Below are positions 17,784-26,737 of a stretch of DNA of 64,000 bases, in pieces (position 1 is the first letter of the stretch; the number at the start of each line of letters is the position of its first letter). This DNA is from Ensifer sp. LCM 4579 (GTDB lineage: Bacteria; Pseudomonadota; Alphaproteobacteria; Rhizobiales; Rhizobiaceae): NCBI RefSeq assembly GCF_001854885.1, contig NZ_MDDV01000002.1, forward strand, positions 139,276 to 203,275, given 5' to 3'. A program made the translations under genes and the position numbers. The notes beneath the pieces are model-generated. The model ran no database searches. It had not been told where the DNA came from and worked only from the letters and a program-made list of their open reading frames with translations.

Positions 17784-18704
17784 TCAAAGTGGCCAGATCA
17801 ACCGGGCGGCGGTCGAAAGCCCTCGCCGAACCGCGTCGTCGGCATCCACGAAGCGCGGCGCAAAGCCCTGGCTTTCCAGCGCTGAACGATAGAGTGCGCC
17901 GAGCCGGCCGGAACCCACGAGGCAGATGCCCTCCACGGAACCGGCGGTCGCAAGCGCTCCCGCAATCTCGAGGCCGACCAGCATGCCCGACAGTCGCGCC
18001 CTCGCGTCGGCGGCGCTTAGGCCGTTGAGCAACTGGCCCGCCCGGACGGAAAAGAGCAGATTCGTGGCCAATGCAGGCTTCTCCCGCGCCTGCGCCACCG
18101 CATCGGCAAAGGCTGGACTGTCGGCGGCGACGGCATCCGCGTCCGCTACGGCATGGCTCAGGATCGTATGACGCGAGATGACGTCGAACAGCTCGCCGGT
18201 CATGAAGGTGGAAAAGCCCTCGACCGTTTCGCCGGAGAGCCGAACCCATTTGCTGTGGGTGCCGGGCATGCAGACGAGATGGCGGCCGCCGCCGAGACCG
18301 TCCGCTGCGCCGAGGAGCTGTGTTTCCTCTCCGCGCATGACGTCCGGCTGCCGCACGTCACGCTGGGCAAGCCCGGGAAGAATGCGTATGTCGCGATCCA
18401 CGTCCGGAACGGCGATCGCCTGGCCGGGGATTGCCGCAAGCTTTGCCGGCGTTTCCAGATAGCCGGCTTCCTTCCAGCCCTGGCGGGCACCAGCCATGCC
18501 GCAGATGATGATCGGCAGATGGGTGGGCGCCTCGACGGCGGCAAGGTGCGTATCGAGAACCGCATGGAAACCGGCCGTCGCCGCGGCCGTCATGCCTTCT
18601 CCGCTTCGGCGCTCGGCAAGAACGCTGCCATCCTCGCCGATGATCCAGAGCCGGAAACTCGACGTCCCCCAATCCACCGCGGCGTAATAGCCTCGCCTCG
18701 TCAA
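17784..18704 (-). CDS. dgoK: 2-dehydro-3-deoxygalactonokinase
   Basis: A 306-residue sugar-acid kinase that phosphorylates 2-dehydro-3-deoxygalactonate at C6. The N-terminal phosphate loop reads YYAAVDWGTSSFRLWII. MRGEETQLLGA near residue 145 and CMPGTHSKWVRL near 170 are DgoK family signatures, and a VGSGRLGALY segment follows near 270. I assign a TTG start at 18704: it overlaps the upstream SDR stop as TTGA, and GGAGG lies 6 nt before it. A longer ATG-initiated frame to 18818 would run into the SDR gene and lacks family similarity. Confidence 0.88.
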   Translation of the reverse strand: MTRRGYYAAVDWGTSSFRLWIIGEDGSVLAERRSGEGMTAAATAGFHAVLDTHLAAVEAPTHLPIIICGMAGARQGWKEAGYLETPAKLAAIPGQAIAVPDVDRDIRILPGLAQRDVRQPDVMRGEETQLLGAADGLGGGRHLVCMPGTHSKWVRLSGETVEGFSTFMTGELFDVISRHTILSHAVADADAVAADSPAFADAVAQAREKPALATNLLFSVRAGQLLNGLSAADARARLSGMLVGLEIAGALATAGSVEGICLVGSGRLGALYRSALESQGFAPRFVDADDAVRRGLSTAARLIWPL

Positions 18705-19471
18705 AACACGCCTCCATCGATAATCATGGCCTGCGCCGTCATCGCCGCCGAGCAGTCGGATGCCAGGAAGAGGCAGGGTCCGACCAGGTCCTCGGCGGTC
18801 AACAGGCGCTTCAGGCATTGCCGCTCCTGCATCCGTGCGATCGACTCGTCATCGAGCCAGAGCCGTTTCTGCCGTTCCGTGACGACCATGCCGGGCAGAA
18901 CGGCATTGACGCGAATATTCTCCGGACCGAGCCTGCCCGCGAGCGATTTGGTGAGCCCGATGATTCCTGCCTTCGCCGTGGCATAGGCCGGAATTTCAGG
19001 CATGTTCAGCATGAAGGCGATCGATGAGAAGTTGATGATCGATCCGCCGCCCGCCCGTCGCATATGGGGGGCCACCGCCTGGCTCACGAAGAAGAGATGG
19101 CTGAGGTTGACGGACAGGCTTTCGTTCCAGCTTTCCTCGGTGACGTCTTCAAGGGCCTGGCGATCGTCGCGCGCGGCGTTGTTGACGAGCACGCTGATCG
19201 GGCCGAGGGCTGCGACGGCGGCGGCGACTGCCCTCTTGGCCGCCTCGACGTGACGAAGGTCGGCGGCAATATATTCCGGCCGTGTCCCCGTTTCGGCGGC
19301 GAGCTTGTCGCAAAGCGCATGGCTCTGTTCTTCGGCGATATCGATGAATGCCACGCGCGCGCCCTGGCGCAGGAAGCCTTTCACGAGCGCGGCGCCGATG
19401 CCGGACCCGCCGCCGGTGACCAGCACGCCGCGATCGCGCAGGTCGGGAAACTGGCCGCTGGGCAAGCTCAT
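18701..19471 (-). CDS. SDR family NAD(P)-dependent sugar dehydrogenase, probable galactose dehydrogenase
   Basis: A 256-residue classical short-chain dehydrogenase. The Rossmann motif TGGGSGIG is near residue 19 and NNAARDD near 92. The catalytic triad lies in INFSSIAFM (Ser, about 145) and IPAYATAKAGI (Tyr-x3-Lys, about 158). As the first gene of the dgo-type operon it probably oxidises D-galactose (or L-arabinose/D-fucose) to the lactone taken by the SMP-30 protein. The aldose specificity is inferred from context only. It is divergent from the IclR gene across a 110-nt regulatory region. Confidence 0.82.
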   Translation of the reverse strand: MSLPSGQFPDLRDRGVLVTGGGSGIGAALVKGFLRQGARVAFIDIAEEQSHALCDKLAAETGTRPEYIAADLRHVEAAKRAVAAAVAALGPISVLVNNAARDDRQALEDVTEESWNESLSVNLSHLFFVSQAVAPHMRRAGGGSIINFSSIAFMLNMPEIPAYATAKAGIIGLTKSLAGRLGPENIRVNAVLPGMVVTERQKRLWLDDESIARMQERQCLKRLLTAEDLVGPCLFLASDCSAAMTAQAMIIDGGVF

Positions 19472-19507
19472 GGGGCAGGGTCTCCTGGTGGTGGGTTGGC
19501 GATCGTT

Positions 19508-19524
19508 GTTCCGCTATCTGGAAC
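19508..19524. promoter_or_regulatory. Candidate IclR-family operator
   Basis: GTTCC-N7-GGAAC is a perfect dyad in the divergent SDR/IclR intergenic region. A second GGAAT half-site lies at 19540. The position, downstream of the likely -10 of the SDR promoter, would suit repression of the sugar operon. Confidence 0.45.
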
Positions 19525-19542
19525 GGCGTCTTATTTTCTGGA

Positions 19543-19573
19543 ATTATCGCGCTAATGGCTTTAACCTGTCAAG
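19543..19573 (-). promoter_or_regulatory. Probable promoter of the SDR-dgoK-dgoA operon
   Basis: On the minus strand CTTGAC (19568-19573) is followed after 19 nt by GATAAT (19543-19548). The -35 matches the Sinorhizobium housekeeping consensus; the spacing is one or two nt longer than optimal. Confidence 0.4.
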
Positions 19574-19581
19574 GTGAAGCG

Positions 19582-20412
19582 ATGGCGGAAGCGGGTGGAA
19601 TGGAGCGGAGCAAGCTGGACAATCCGGAGAAGCATGGTGCCGGGACTGGTACGCTCGGGAAGGCCTTGGCTGTGCTCGAGGCCGTGGCGATGGCCGATCG
19701 ACCGCAACGCTTCACCGACATCCTTCAATCGGTGGGTCAACCGCGCGGGACCTTGCACCGGCTGCTCGGCCACTTGGTCGATGAGGGACTGCTGGTGCAG
19801 CGGCAAGATCTGTCCTACGAGCCCGGCCTTCGCCTGCTGAAGCTTGCCTATCGTTCCTGGTCGGGCAGCCGCTTCCGCGACATCGCAGAACCCTATCTCC
19901 TGCGCCTGCACGACCTGACCGGCGAGACGGTTCACCTCGGCGTGCTCCAGGAAACGGAGATCATCTATGTCGACAAGGTCGAAAGCCGCCAGACGGTGCG
20001 CATGAGTTCGCAGATCGGCAAGGCCTCGCCGGCCTATTGTACCGGCGTCGGCAAGGCGGCACTTTCCTCGCTTCCTCCAGACGAACTCAGGCGAATCACC
20101 GCGCGGATGGAGTTCCGCCCGTTCACCGCACGCACCCATCGTTCGGCCGCCGCCTTGCTTGCCGAAATCGAGGAGATTCGCCGCGACGGCCATGCCTTCG
20201 ACCGCGAGGAGCACGAGGCGGAAATCTGCTGCGTCGCCGCGCCGATCGCCGTTCAGGAGCACGATCTGGTTGCAGGTGTTTCGGTCACGGGTCCCTCCTA
20301 CCGCGTCAGCATGGCGCAGTTGGCAATCTGGGCGAAGGATGTGCGCAAGGCTGCGGCAGAAATCGCAGAGGAGGTCAGGATTCGGCTCGGCCCCGGCCGC
20401 GGCGAGCGCTAA
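19582..20412 (+). CDS. IclR family transcriptional regulator of the adjacent sugar-acid operon
   Basis: A 276-residue IclR-type regulator. The N-terminal winged helix-turn-helix covers residues about 18-80 (GTLGKALAVLEAVAM, then GQPRGTLHRLLGHLVDEGLL). The C-terminal effector domain (about 95-270) contains GVGKAALSSLPPDEL and DREEHEAEICCVAAPI. Such proteins usually sense a pathway intermediate. Divergence from the dgo-type genes and a dyad between them indicate that this is the local regulator. ATG 19582 is preferred to 19555 because AAGGTGAA precedes it. Confidence 0.88.
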   Translation: MAEAGGMERSKLDNPEKHGAGTGTLGKALAVLEAVAMADRPQRFTDILQSVGQPRGTLHRLLGHLVDEGLLVQRQDLSYEPGLRLLKLAYRSWSGSRFRDIAEPYLLRLHDLTGETVHLGVLQETEIIYVDKVESRQTVRMSSQIGKASPAYCTGVGKAALSSLPPDELRRITARMEFRPFTARTHRSAAALLAEIEEIRRDGHAFDREEHEAEICCVAAPIAVQEHDLVAGVSVTGPSYRVSMAQLAIWAKDVRKAAAEIAEEVRIRLGPGRGER

Positions 20413-20764
20413 GCAGATTTCGCAGAAACGCACACGGTTTTCAGGTCAGCCCCTGCGGCCAGCAAATTGCACGGGCCCGGCGTGTCCCACGAAGGTCTGG
20501 CTGGCGGATTGCTTTACCGTAAATTAGAAGTTTCAACTGGACGAGACGGCACGAGACCGTTAGTTTCCGGTCGTCAGTCCGTCTCTACGGGGGGTTGCAC
20601 CGTCGGGTGGGCGCAGTTTGCGGACCGCACTTCCTGGTGCCTTGATGACGACCTGTTTCCTTGAGATCGGTTTCGATGGATGAAGCGGCAGTTCTGACGG
20701 AAGGTCATGATGGCGAAGACACTCAGCACTCACTGTGGGTGCAGGTGCGGGAGGCGAGCGGAAG
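20413..20764. other. Intergenic region with a compound hairpin
   Basis: A 352-nt gap. A nested stem at 20543-20585 has outer arms GAGACGG/CCGTCTC and inner arms GACCG/CGGTC. It could end the IclR transcript or structure the LuxR leader. Sequence at 20640-20690 resembles a decayed left half of the RIME-like repeat. No gene is supported. Confidence 0.4.
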
Positions 20765-21505
20765 ATGATTGATTTCAACGCTGATATTTCCTCACTGATG
20801 CTCCCGAATGGGCGTTCCGTGGTCGGATCGCTCGACAGCGAAGATGAAGTCAAGCGCGTTCTCGACCTGATATCTGATGCCTATGGCTTCCGAGGCTTCA
20901 CGCTGCTGGGCATTCCGGAACGGGGATGCCGCAGCCTTGCTGCGCAGGCGCAGCTGACGACGTGGCCGTCGGAATTCTTCCGACGCTACGACGACGCTCG
21001 CCTGATGGACGGCAGCCCCGTCGTCCAGAAGCTGCGGCGCAGCACGATTCCCTTCACCTACGATGCGCATGAACTGGCGCGCAGGCGGCTGGATGGCAAG
21101 GGCGATGCCGCCGTCAGCGTCTTCGAAGAGGCCAACATACCGCGCGGCGTCTACCTGCCCGTCCATGATGCCGCCGGGAATCGTGGCGCGATCGCCTTTG
21201 GCGGCGACAGGCCCGTCGTTTCCAATGACGAGCTGCAGGCGCTCAATCTCTGGGCCGGTTTTCTATATTGCCGGTGGACCGAGGTAAGAAGCCGCGACAG
21301 GCGAGGGTCGGGCAGCCTCTCCCGGCGCGAGATCGAATGCCTGCGCTGGGCCGCTGCCGGCAAGACGACGGTCGAGATGGCCCGGATCATGGCGCTGTCC
21401 GAATATACGGTGAACCACTACCTGAACCGTGCGACCCGAAAATTGGACTCGGTCAATCGTGTCCAGACCGTCGCCAAAGCAATGCGCGCCGGCCTGATCA
21501 ACTAG
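20765..21505 (+). CDS. LuxR family regulator (solo), first of a tandem pair
   Basis: A 246-residue LuxR-type protein. The N-terminal autoinducer-binding-like domain spans about residues 20-160, and the C-terminal GerE-type HTH about 180-243 (LSRREIECLRWAAAGKTTVE, then MALSEYTVNHYLNRATRKL). The residues that bind acyl-homoserine lactones in TraR/LuxR are only partly kept: the segment reads WPSEFFRRYDDARLMDGSPV, so the Asp is separated from the Pro and the pocket tryptophans are altered. No luxI gene occurs in the window. The ligand is therefore unknown. ATG 20765 is preferred over GTG 20735. Confidence 0.85.
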   Translation: MIDFNADISSLMLPNGRSVVGSLDSEDEVKRVLDLISDAYGFRGFTLLGIPERGCRSLAAQAQLTTWPSEFFRRYDDARLMDGSPVVQKLRRSTIPFTYDAHELARRRLDGKGDAAVSVFEEANIPRGVYLPVHDAAGNRGAIAFGGDRPVVSNDELQALNLWAGFLYCRWTEVRSRDRRGSGSLSRREIECLRWAAAGKTTVEMARIMALSEYTVNHYLNRATRKLDSVNRVQTVAKAMRAGLIN

Positions 21506-21737
21506 GGTCACGATCTGTTGGATTGCCGGGACTCGCCACGCAAGTGGAAAAGTGACAGGTCTTGGGCTTGGCCACGCGTCCGTCTCGGTGCGCGCCCTGA
21601 AAAAAGGGGGATGTTCTGGCCGTAATCGCGAAATACACAGCCTTTTGCCAGGGAAAGGCGATGATTGTGGATCTGCAGTTGGCATTGGTCGCGCGCTCGG
21701 GCTATTTGATAATTGATGATTGTCATGGAACGCGCGA

Positions 21738-22493
21738 ATGCAAGATACGATGACGACCGGGATGCGTGACATCGATCTCCCCCGGGGCGGCGATTTCGCG
21801 CCCGAAATCGCAGGCCTTGAGACCCAGTTTGACATCATCCGCTATATGCGGCGGATCACGCAGATCTTCGGTTTCAAGACATTCCTCATTTGCTCGATTC
21901 CGGCCATCGACATGGAGCGGCTCTCCGCTGCCATGGTGATCTCCAACATGCCGGCCGAGTTGCTCAACAAATATGACAGTCTCTCGATGCTGCGCTTCAG
22001 CACGGGCGTGCGACGTTTGCGGGAGACGACGACGCCATTCGAGGTCACGCTGGAGGAGTGGGAGCGGGAGAGCGGCAAGCCGGCTTCGGCCGCAGAGTAC
22101 ATTGCCATGCTGCGCGAGAATGGCATCTATCAGGCGAATTATTTTCCCGTGCACGATGCCGAGGGCGGTCGCGGCGCGGTAATCTTCATGGGGCCGGACC
22201 TGGATCTGCCTATGACGGCGGCGATGGAGCTGCAGATGATCGCAATCCACGTCTATAACCGCCTGGCCGAAATCGGCTCCGTTTGGAAGAGCGCCAACAC
22301 GGCGCTCTCCGAGCGGGAAATCCAATGCCTGAGCTGGACGGCGGCCGGCAAGACGAGTGCGGAGATCGCCGGTATACTCGGCCTTTCGGAGCACACGGTC
22401 AATCACTACCTCAATCACGTTACCAAGAAGCTCGACGCCGTCAACCGCACGCAGGCGGTCGTCAAGGCGATGAAGAAGGGCTACATCAGCTGA
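21738..22493 (+). CDS. LuxR family regulator (solo), second of a tandem pair
   Basis: A 251-residue paralogue of the preceding regulator. The C-terminal HTH (about residues 185-248) includes LSEREIQCLSWTAAGKTSAE and GLSEHTVNHYLNHVTKKLDA and is very similar to its neighbour's. The N-terminal domain is more diverged: the usual Asp-Pro motif is replaced within LSMLRFSTGVRRL, and no pocket tryptophan is obvious at the first position. It may bind a non-AHL ligand or none. ATG 21738 is used; a TTG at 21720 is also in frame. The 232-nt spacer from the first gene suggests a separate promoter. Confidence 0.84.
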   Translation: MQDTMTTGMRDIDLPRGGDFAPEIAGLETQFDIIRYMRRITQIFGFKTFLICSIPAIDMERLSAAMVISNMPAELLNKYDSLSMLRFSTGVRRLRETTTPFEVTLEEWERESGKPASAAEYIAMLRENGIYQANYFPVHDAEGGRGAVIFMGPDLDLPMTAAMELQMIAIHVYNRLAEIGSVWKSANTALSEREIQCLSWTAAGKTSAEIAGILGLSEHTVNHYLNHVTKKLDAVNRTQAVVKAMKKGYIS

Positions 22494-22868
22494 CGCGGGT
22501 TTCCGACGCAGCTCCCCGGGGACGCCGCACGCAACGGCTCCGGTGTGAATGCTGCTCGATTGCGCGAAAGTTGTGCCTAAACGGTGCGCATGCCTGGAAT
22601 TTAAGCGAAGAGCCTTTCATTTTCTTGCTGCGAATCTGTGTTAACGCTTTGAAATGATTACGTCTCTTGTGTCCAGATAAAACTGGCACGCATCCTGCAT
22701 CCTCGTTGTCGTGTCCAGAGGGGACCATAATAAGACAGCGCCCAGGAAGGTTGCGAAGAAGAGGGCCGCCGCTGATCGCCTGTGATTCCGGATGTACGGA
22801 CACAAGGCGCTCGGCTGGCGGCCTCATTTTGTTGCCTGTCGCGATTGGCGAAGCGCCTTGCCTCGACT
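22494..22868. other. Intergenic region with a sigma-54-like promoter and possible small RNA
   Basis: No convincing reading frame is present. GTGTCCAGA occurs twice (22671 and 22711) flanking a sigma-54-like site, and the region ends at a RIME-like repeat. A small RNA is possible but cannot be shown here. Confidence 0.35.
22684..22699 (+). promoter_or_regulatory. Sigma-54-like -24/-12 element
   Basis: TGGCACG-N4-CTGCA differs from the consensus TGGCACG-N4-TTGCW at one base, and the GG-GC spacing is right. It points toward mrp, whose start is about 290 nt away, or toward an unannotated small transcript. Confidence 0.4.
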
Positions 22869-22869
22869 A

Positions 22870-22974
22870 TCTGTTGCATAGTCCTTAAATCGACGTCGAT
22901 TTGGGGATAAATTGTGCAGGAGTTCAAAGCGTTACAGCGGCCTTTGCGCCCGTCGGGCGCCGCGCTGTTCGCCA
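22870..22974. repeat. RIME-like palindromic element
   Basis: The left palindrome is AAATCGACGTCGATTT (22887-22902). The right unit runs from GTTACAGCG to CGCGCTGTT with GCGCCCGTCGGGCGC inside. It ends about 20 nt before the mrp start codon. Confidence 0.7.
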
Positions 22975-22994
22975 GGAAGAGACGAGAGGGCGAC

Positions 22995-24152
22995 ATGCCG
23001 GACGTAACCAGGGAAATGATTCTTGAAAAGCTGCGGAGCGTTCGCGGTCCCGACATGGAGTGCAACATCGTCGACCTCGGCCTTGTCTCCGATGTCTTCA
23101 TCTCGGACGGCAAGGCTTATTTCTCTATCACCGTGCCGGCAGAGCGGGCAAAGGAACTCGAACCTATGCGCGTCGCCGCCGAACGGGTGGTGCGCGAAAT
23201 CCCGGGCGTGAAGGCCGCAATGGTCGCGCTGACTGCCGATCGCAAGGCGGCCCCGAAGGCTGCACCCGTCGAGCGGCCACGACCGGCGGCCCCGTCCGGA
23301 CAGCCGCATGGTCATCGGCCAGCGGCCGGAGCGCCGGCGAAGACGGGAATTCCCGGCGTCGGCGCCATCATTGCCGTTGCATCGGGCAAGGGCGGCGTCG
23401 GCAAGTCGACGACCTCGGTGAACCTCGCCTTGGCGCTCAAGGCGAATGGCCTCGAGGTCGGCCTGCTCGATGCCGATATCTACGGCCCGTCGATGCCGCG
23501 TCTCTTGAAGATTTCCGGGCGGCCGCAGCAGATTGAGGGCCGGCTCATCCGGCCGATGGAAAACTACGGGCTCAAGGTGATGTCGATGGGCTTCCTCGTC
23601 GACGAGGAGGTCGCGATGATCTGGCGCGGGCCGATGATCCAGTCCGCGCTCTTGCAGATGTTGCGCGAAGTGGCCTGGGGCGAACTCGACGTGCTCGTCG
23701 TCGACATGCCGCCCGGCACTGGCGACGCGCAACTGACCATGGCCCAGCAAGTGCCGCTTGCCGGAGCCGTCATCGTCTCGACCCCCCAGGACCTTGCGCT
23801 CGTCGATGCCCGCAAGGGACTGGCCATGTTCCGCAAGGTCGAGGTTCCGGTGCTCGGCATCGTCGAGAATATGAGCTATTTCATCGCTCCCGACACGGGC
23901 AAGCGTTACGATATTTTCGGCCATGGCGGTGCACGCAGGGAAGCCGAACGCATCGGCGTGCCTTTTCTGGGGGAGGTTCCCCTGACCATGGGCATCCGCG
24001 AAACCTCCGATGCCGGAACGCCGCTGGTGGCGTCCGAGCCGGACGGCGAGGTCGCCCGCATCTACCGCGACATTGCAGCAAAGACCTGGGAGCAGGTTTC
24101 ATTCGCGCGGCAGGACAAGAGCCGCGCCATGCCGAACATTGTTTTTGAATAA
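22995..24152 (+). CDS. mrp: Mrp/NBP35 (ApbC) family Fe-S cluster carrier ATPase
   Basis: A 385-residue P-loop ATPase that assembles and delivers Fe-S clusters in the cytoplasm. An N-terminal MIP18-like (DUF59) domain covers residues about 5-80 (DMECNIVDLGLVSDVF). A Pro/Ala-rich linker (85-120) follows, then the deviant Walker A AVASGKGGVGKSTTSVNLAL near 130. VVDMPPGTGDAQLTM near 237 is the switch II/Walker B region. In this family a CxxC motif near the C-terminus normally binds the cluster; here the corresponding segment reads VENMSYFIAPDTG without a CxxC, as in many alphaproteobacterial homologues. The GTG at 22914 is rejected because it lies inside a palindromic repeat. Confidence 0.9.
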   Translation: MPDVTREMILEKLRSVRGPDMECNIVDLGLVSDVFISDGKAYFSITVPAERAKELEPMRVAAERVVREIPGVKAAMVALTADRKAAPKAAPVERPRPAAPSGQPHGHRPAAGAPAKTGIPGVGAIIAVASGKGGVGKSTTSVNLALALKANGLEVGLLDADIYGPSMPRLLKISGRPQQIEGRLIRPMENYGLKVMSMGFLVDEEVAMIWRGPMIQSALLQMLREVAWGELDVLVVDMPPGTGDAQLTMAQQVPLAGAVIVSTPQDLALVDARKGLAMFRKVEVPVLGIVENMSYFIAPDTGKRYDIFGHGGARREAERIGVPFLGEVPLTMGIRETSDAGTPLVASEPDGEVARIYRDIAAKTWEQVSFARQDKSRAMPNIVFE

Positions 24153-24624
24153 GTGGCCTCGGCACACGGCGCCGCTCAACACCTTGATTGGAAGCACTTT
24201 TACGGTTGCAGAACGGCCCGATCGTCTGTCTCTCGCGCCGGGGGAGTACTGCGCCGCAGCAAATCATCGTTGATTTTGCGCGGGTATTGCGCCATATGCC
24301 TTGCCGCTTCCCGCGAGGGTGTTCGGTGCGGCACCGGTTGCTGGAGACGTTCTTTGCGTCATCCGCCGGGCGCCGCGGCGGCGGTCCTTACGGGGCGTAT
24401 AGGCATTGTGAAAGTCGTGGCGGCTGGTCGACCCGATCCCATTGGATGGTCGGTCTGGTCGGCCGCATCGAAAAGGCGGCTCTATGCTCACAGGACATTG
24501 CGGCTGCGGAAAGGTCGTCGCGATCTCTACGCAAACGCACTCACGTCGATTGCGTGCTCCGTTCCTGCGATATTTCCCTGTTCTTTCGGTGGAAAGGCTG
24601 GCTCTAGGAGCCTGTTGAACGCCC
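24153..24624. other. Intergenic region upstream of kup, no gene recognised
   Basis: A 472-nt gap. Short frames exist on both strands but have no ribosome site or family resemblance. It presumably holds the kup promoter; I could not identify a clear -35/-10 pair or a known riboswitch fold. Confidence 0.35.
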
Positions 24625-26526
24625 ATGTCTGAATTGTCTGCGCCTGCCGTGTCCAGATCCGAAAATATGCGCCGACTGCTCGCGCTCGCACTCGGATCCA
24701 TCGGCGTCGTCTATGGCGACATCGGCACAAGCCCGCTTTACGCCTTTCGCGAGGCGCTGCGCCCCGTGGCGCATGATGGTGTCACCGATGTGGAGATCAT
24801 CGGCCTTATCTCCTTGATGATCTGGTCGCTGACCATCATCGTGACCATCAAATATGTGCTCTTTCTGCTCAGGGCGGACAACGATGGAGAGGGCGGGACG
24901 CTCTCGCTGCTTGCATTGCTCATGAAGACCGCGACCGGCCACAGGGCGGCCCTCTTCTTCATGGGGATCGCGGGCGCGGCACTTTTCATCGGTGACGCAA
25001 TGATCACGCCGGCGCTTTCGGTTCTCTCCGCCGTCGAGGGCCTGAAGCTCGTGACGCCGGCGCTGTCCGAATACGTGCTACCGATTGCGGTCGTGATCCT
25101 GGTGGTCCTGTTCGCCGTGCAATCGCATGGGACCGGAGCGGTCTCGAGTTTCTTCGGGCCGATCACGCTCGTCTGGTTCGTGGTCATGGGCGCGATCGGC
25201 CTTGTGCACATCGCCGATGATCTTTCGATTTTCGCCGCCTTCAATCCGCTTTACGCGGCTACCTTCATGATCAATGAAGGATTTGTCGGCATCGTCGTGC
25301 TGGGGGCCGTCTTCCTGACGGTGACGGGCGCAGAGGCGCTTTACGCCGATCTTGGCCATTTCGGCCGCCGGCCGATCCAATGGGCCTGGTTTAGTGTCGT
25401 CTTTCCCGCACTCACCTTGAATTATCTCGGGCAGGGCGCCTTTATCCTCCATTACCCCCAGGCAATGTCCGACCCGTTCTTTCTGATGTTTCCGAAATGG
25501 GCGCTGCTTCCCGTCGTCATCCTCGCGACCGCGGCAACCATCATCGCCAGTCAGGCGGTGATCACCGGAGCCTTTTCGCTGGCACGCCAGGCCATCCATC
25601 TCGGTTTCCTGCCCCGCATGGCGATATTCCACACGTCAGAGACCCATACAGGGCAGATCTACCTGCCCAGTGTCAATTCGCTCTTGATGTTCGGCGTCCT
25701 GGCATTGGTCTTCCTCTTCGGCTCGTCCGAGGCACTCGCCACCGCCTATGGAATATCCGTGACCGGCGCCATGGTGGTGACGTCGTTCCTGGCCTTCGAG
25801 TTCCTGCGTGTCCGTTGGAATTGGTCCGCCTTCGCGGCGGCGACGGCCCTGTTGCCGCTCTTCGCGCTTGAGTTCACCTTTCTCGGTGCCAATCTGCTCA
25901 AGATTCGTGACGGCGGTTATGTGCCGATCATGATCGCTGCGACGTTCATCGTGATCATGTGGACCTGGAAACGCGGCACGGAGATCCTGCACGCCAAGAC
26001 GCGCCATATCGAGGTTCCCTTGGCCACCTTCATCAAATCGATCGAACGCAAGAGTGAACACGCGCCGGTCTCCGTACCGGGCACAGCAATCTTCCTGACG
26101 AGCGATCCGGACTCCACGCCCGCGGCGCTTTTGCACAACTTGAAGCACAATCATGTGCTGCATCAACAGAACTTCATTTTGACCGTGCGCACGGCCAACA
26201 CACCAAGGGTACCCAAGGAGGAACGCGTCAGCGTTCGGCAGTTGTCGGAGCGCTTTACCCTGCTCGAGATGAAGTTCGGCTTCATGGAGACTCAGAACAT
26301 CTCGCAGGCGCTGGGTCTCTTCCGCAAGTCCGGCATCAAGTTCGACATCATGTCCACGTCCTTCTATCTCGGCCGCCGCAAGCTCGTGCCGGACGCTGAA
26401 TCCGGGATGCCGCATTGGCAGGACCGGCTGTTCATTGCCCTCGCCAATGCGGCCATCGATCCCTCCGACTATTTTCGCCTGCCGACGAACCGCGTCGTCG
26501 AACTTGGTTCGCAAGTGATCATTTGA
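24625..26526 (+). CDS. kup: Low-affinity potassium uptake transporter Kup
   Basis: A 633-residue KUP/HAK/KT family K+:H+ symporter in the inner membrane. The N-terminal signature [20 protein letters not shown] is at about residues 23-42. Further family motifs are [17 protein letters not shown] near 128 and [16 protein letters not shown] near 232, followed by GQGAFIL near 268. About 12 hydrophobic segments are followed by a cytoplasmic C-terminal domain (from about 470). Length fits the family. Rhizobia often carry two or more kup copies; this chromosomal one has no partner genes beside it. Confidence 0.95.
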   Translation: MSELSAPAVSRSENMRRLLALALGSIGVVYGDIGTSPLYAFREALRPVAHDGVTDVEIIGLISLMIWSLTIIVTIKYVLFLLRADNDGEGGTLSLLALLMKTATGHRAALFFMGIAGAALFIGDAMITPALSVLSAVEGLKLVTPALSEYVLPIAVVILVVLFAVQSHGTGAVSSFFGPITLVWFVVMGAIGLVHIADDLSIFAAFNPLYAATFMINEGFVGIVVLGAVFLTVTGAEALYADLGHFGRRPIQWAWFSVVFPALTLNYLGQGAFILHYPQAMSDPFFLMFPKWALLPVVILATAATIIASQAVITGAFSLARQAIHLGFLPRMAIFHTSETHTGQIYLPSVNSLLMFGVLALVFLFGSSEALATAYGISVTGAMVVTSFLAFEFLRVRWNWSAFAAATALLPLFALEFTFLGANLLKIRDGGYVPIMIAATFIVIMWTWKRGTEILHAKTRHIEVPLATFIKSIERKSEHAPVSVPGTAIFLTSDPDSTPAALLHNLKHNHVLHQQNFILTVRTANTPRVPKEERVSVRQLSERFTLLEMKFGFMETQNISQALGLFRKSGIKFDIMSTSFYLGRRKLVPDAESGMPHWQDRLFIALANAAIDPSDYFRLPTNRVVELGSQVII

Positions 26527-26564
26527 TCGCGCCTGCCGAAGCGAGTGTCCCTTCCGGACCGACT

Positions 26565-26591
26565 GCATTAACCAAACATCAAGGTTAATGC
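26565..26591. promoter_or_regulatory. 9-bp perfect dyad with TTAACC half-sites, CtrA-like
   Basis: GCATTAACC and GGTTAATGC are perfect arms 9 nt apart, 39 nt after the kup stop. TTAACC is the core of the alphaproteobacterial CtrA half-site. An alternative reading is a weak bidirectional terminator. Confidence 0.45.
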
Positions 26592-26737
26592 TTCATTTTC
26601 AAGGCTCGAAGGAAAGCGGTCCCGGCCAGCCGTCCGATCGCTTCGAAACTTTAGCGTCCTCGCGTGGAATCGTGCCGTCGGCCTTTGGCCGCCTTGCGAG
26701 AACGCGCGCCCGAGTAAGAGTTGCGTGGAGCCGTACG

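Noticed and set aside
20765-22493. The tandem LuxR genes considered as a quorum-sensing luxR/luxI pair
   Set aside because: Both genes carry HTH domains and neither resembles an AHL synthase; no synthase is present in the window.
22914-22994. An upstream GTG start that would extend Mrp by 27 residues
   Set aside because: The extension translates a palindromic repeat and precedes the conserved DUF59 start at 22995.
24188-24607. A 139-codon frame upstream of kup
   Set aside because: It has no ribosome site, a biased random composition and no domain; the gap is more likely regulatory.
26588-26737. An upstream ATG start for the wall hydrolase
   Set aside because: The ATG lies within a perfect dyad, the extra residues show no family similarity, and GTG 26738 has a better ribosome site and leads into the signal sequence.
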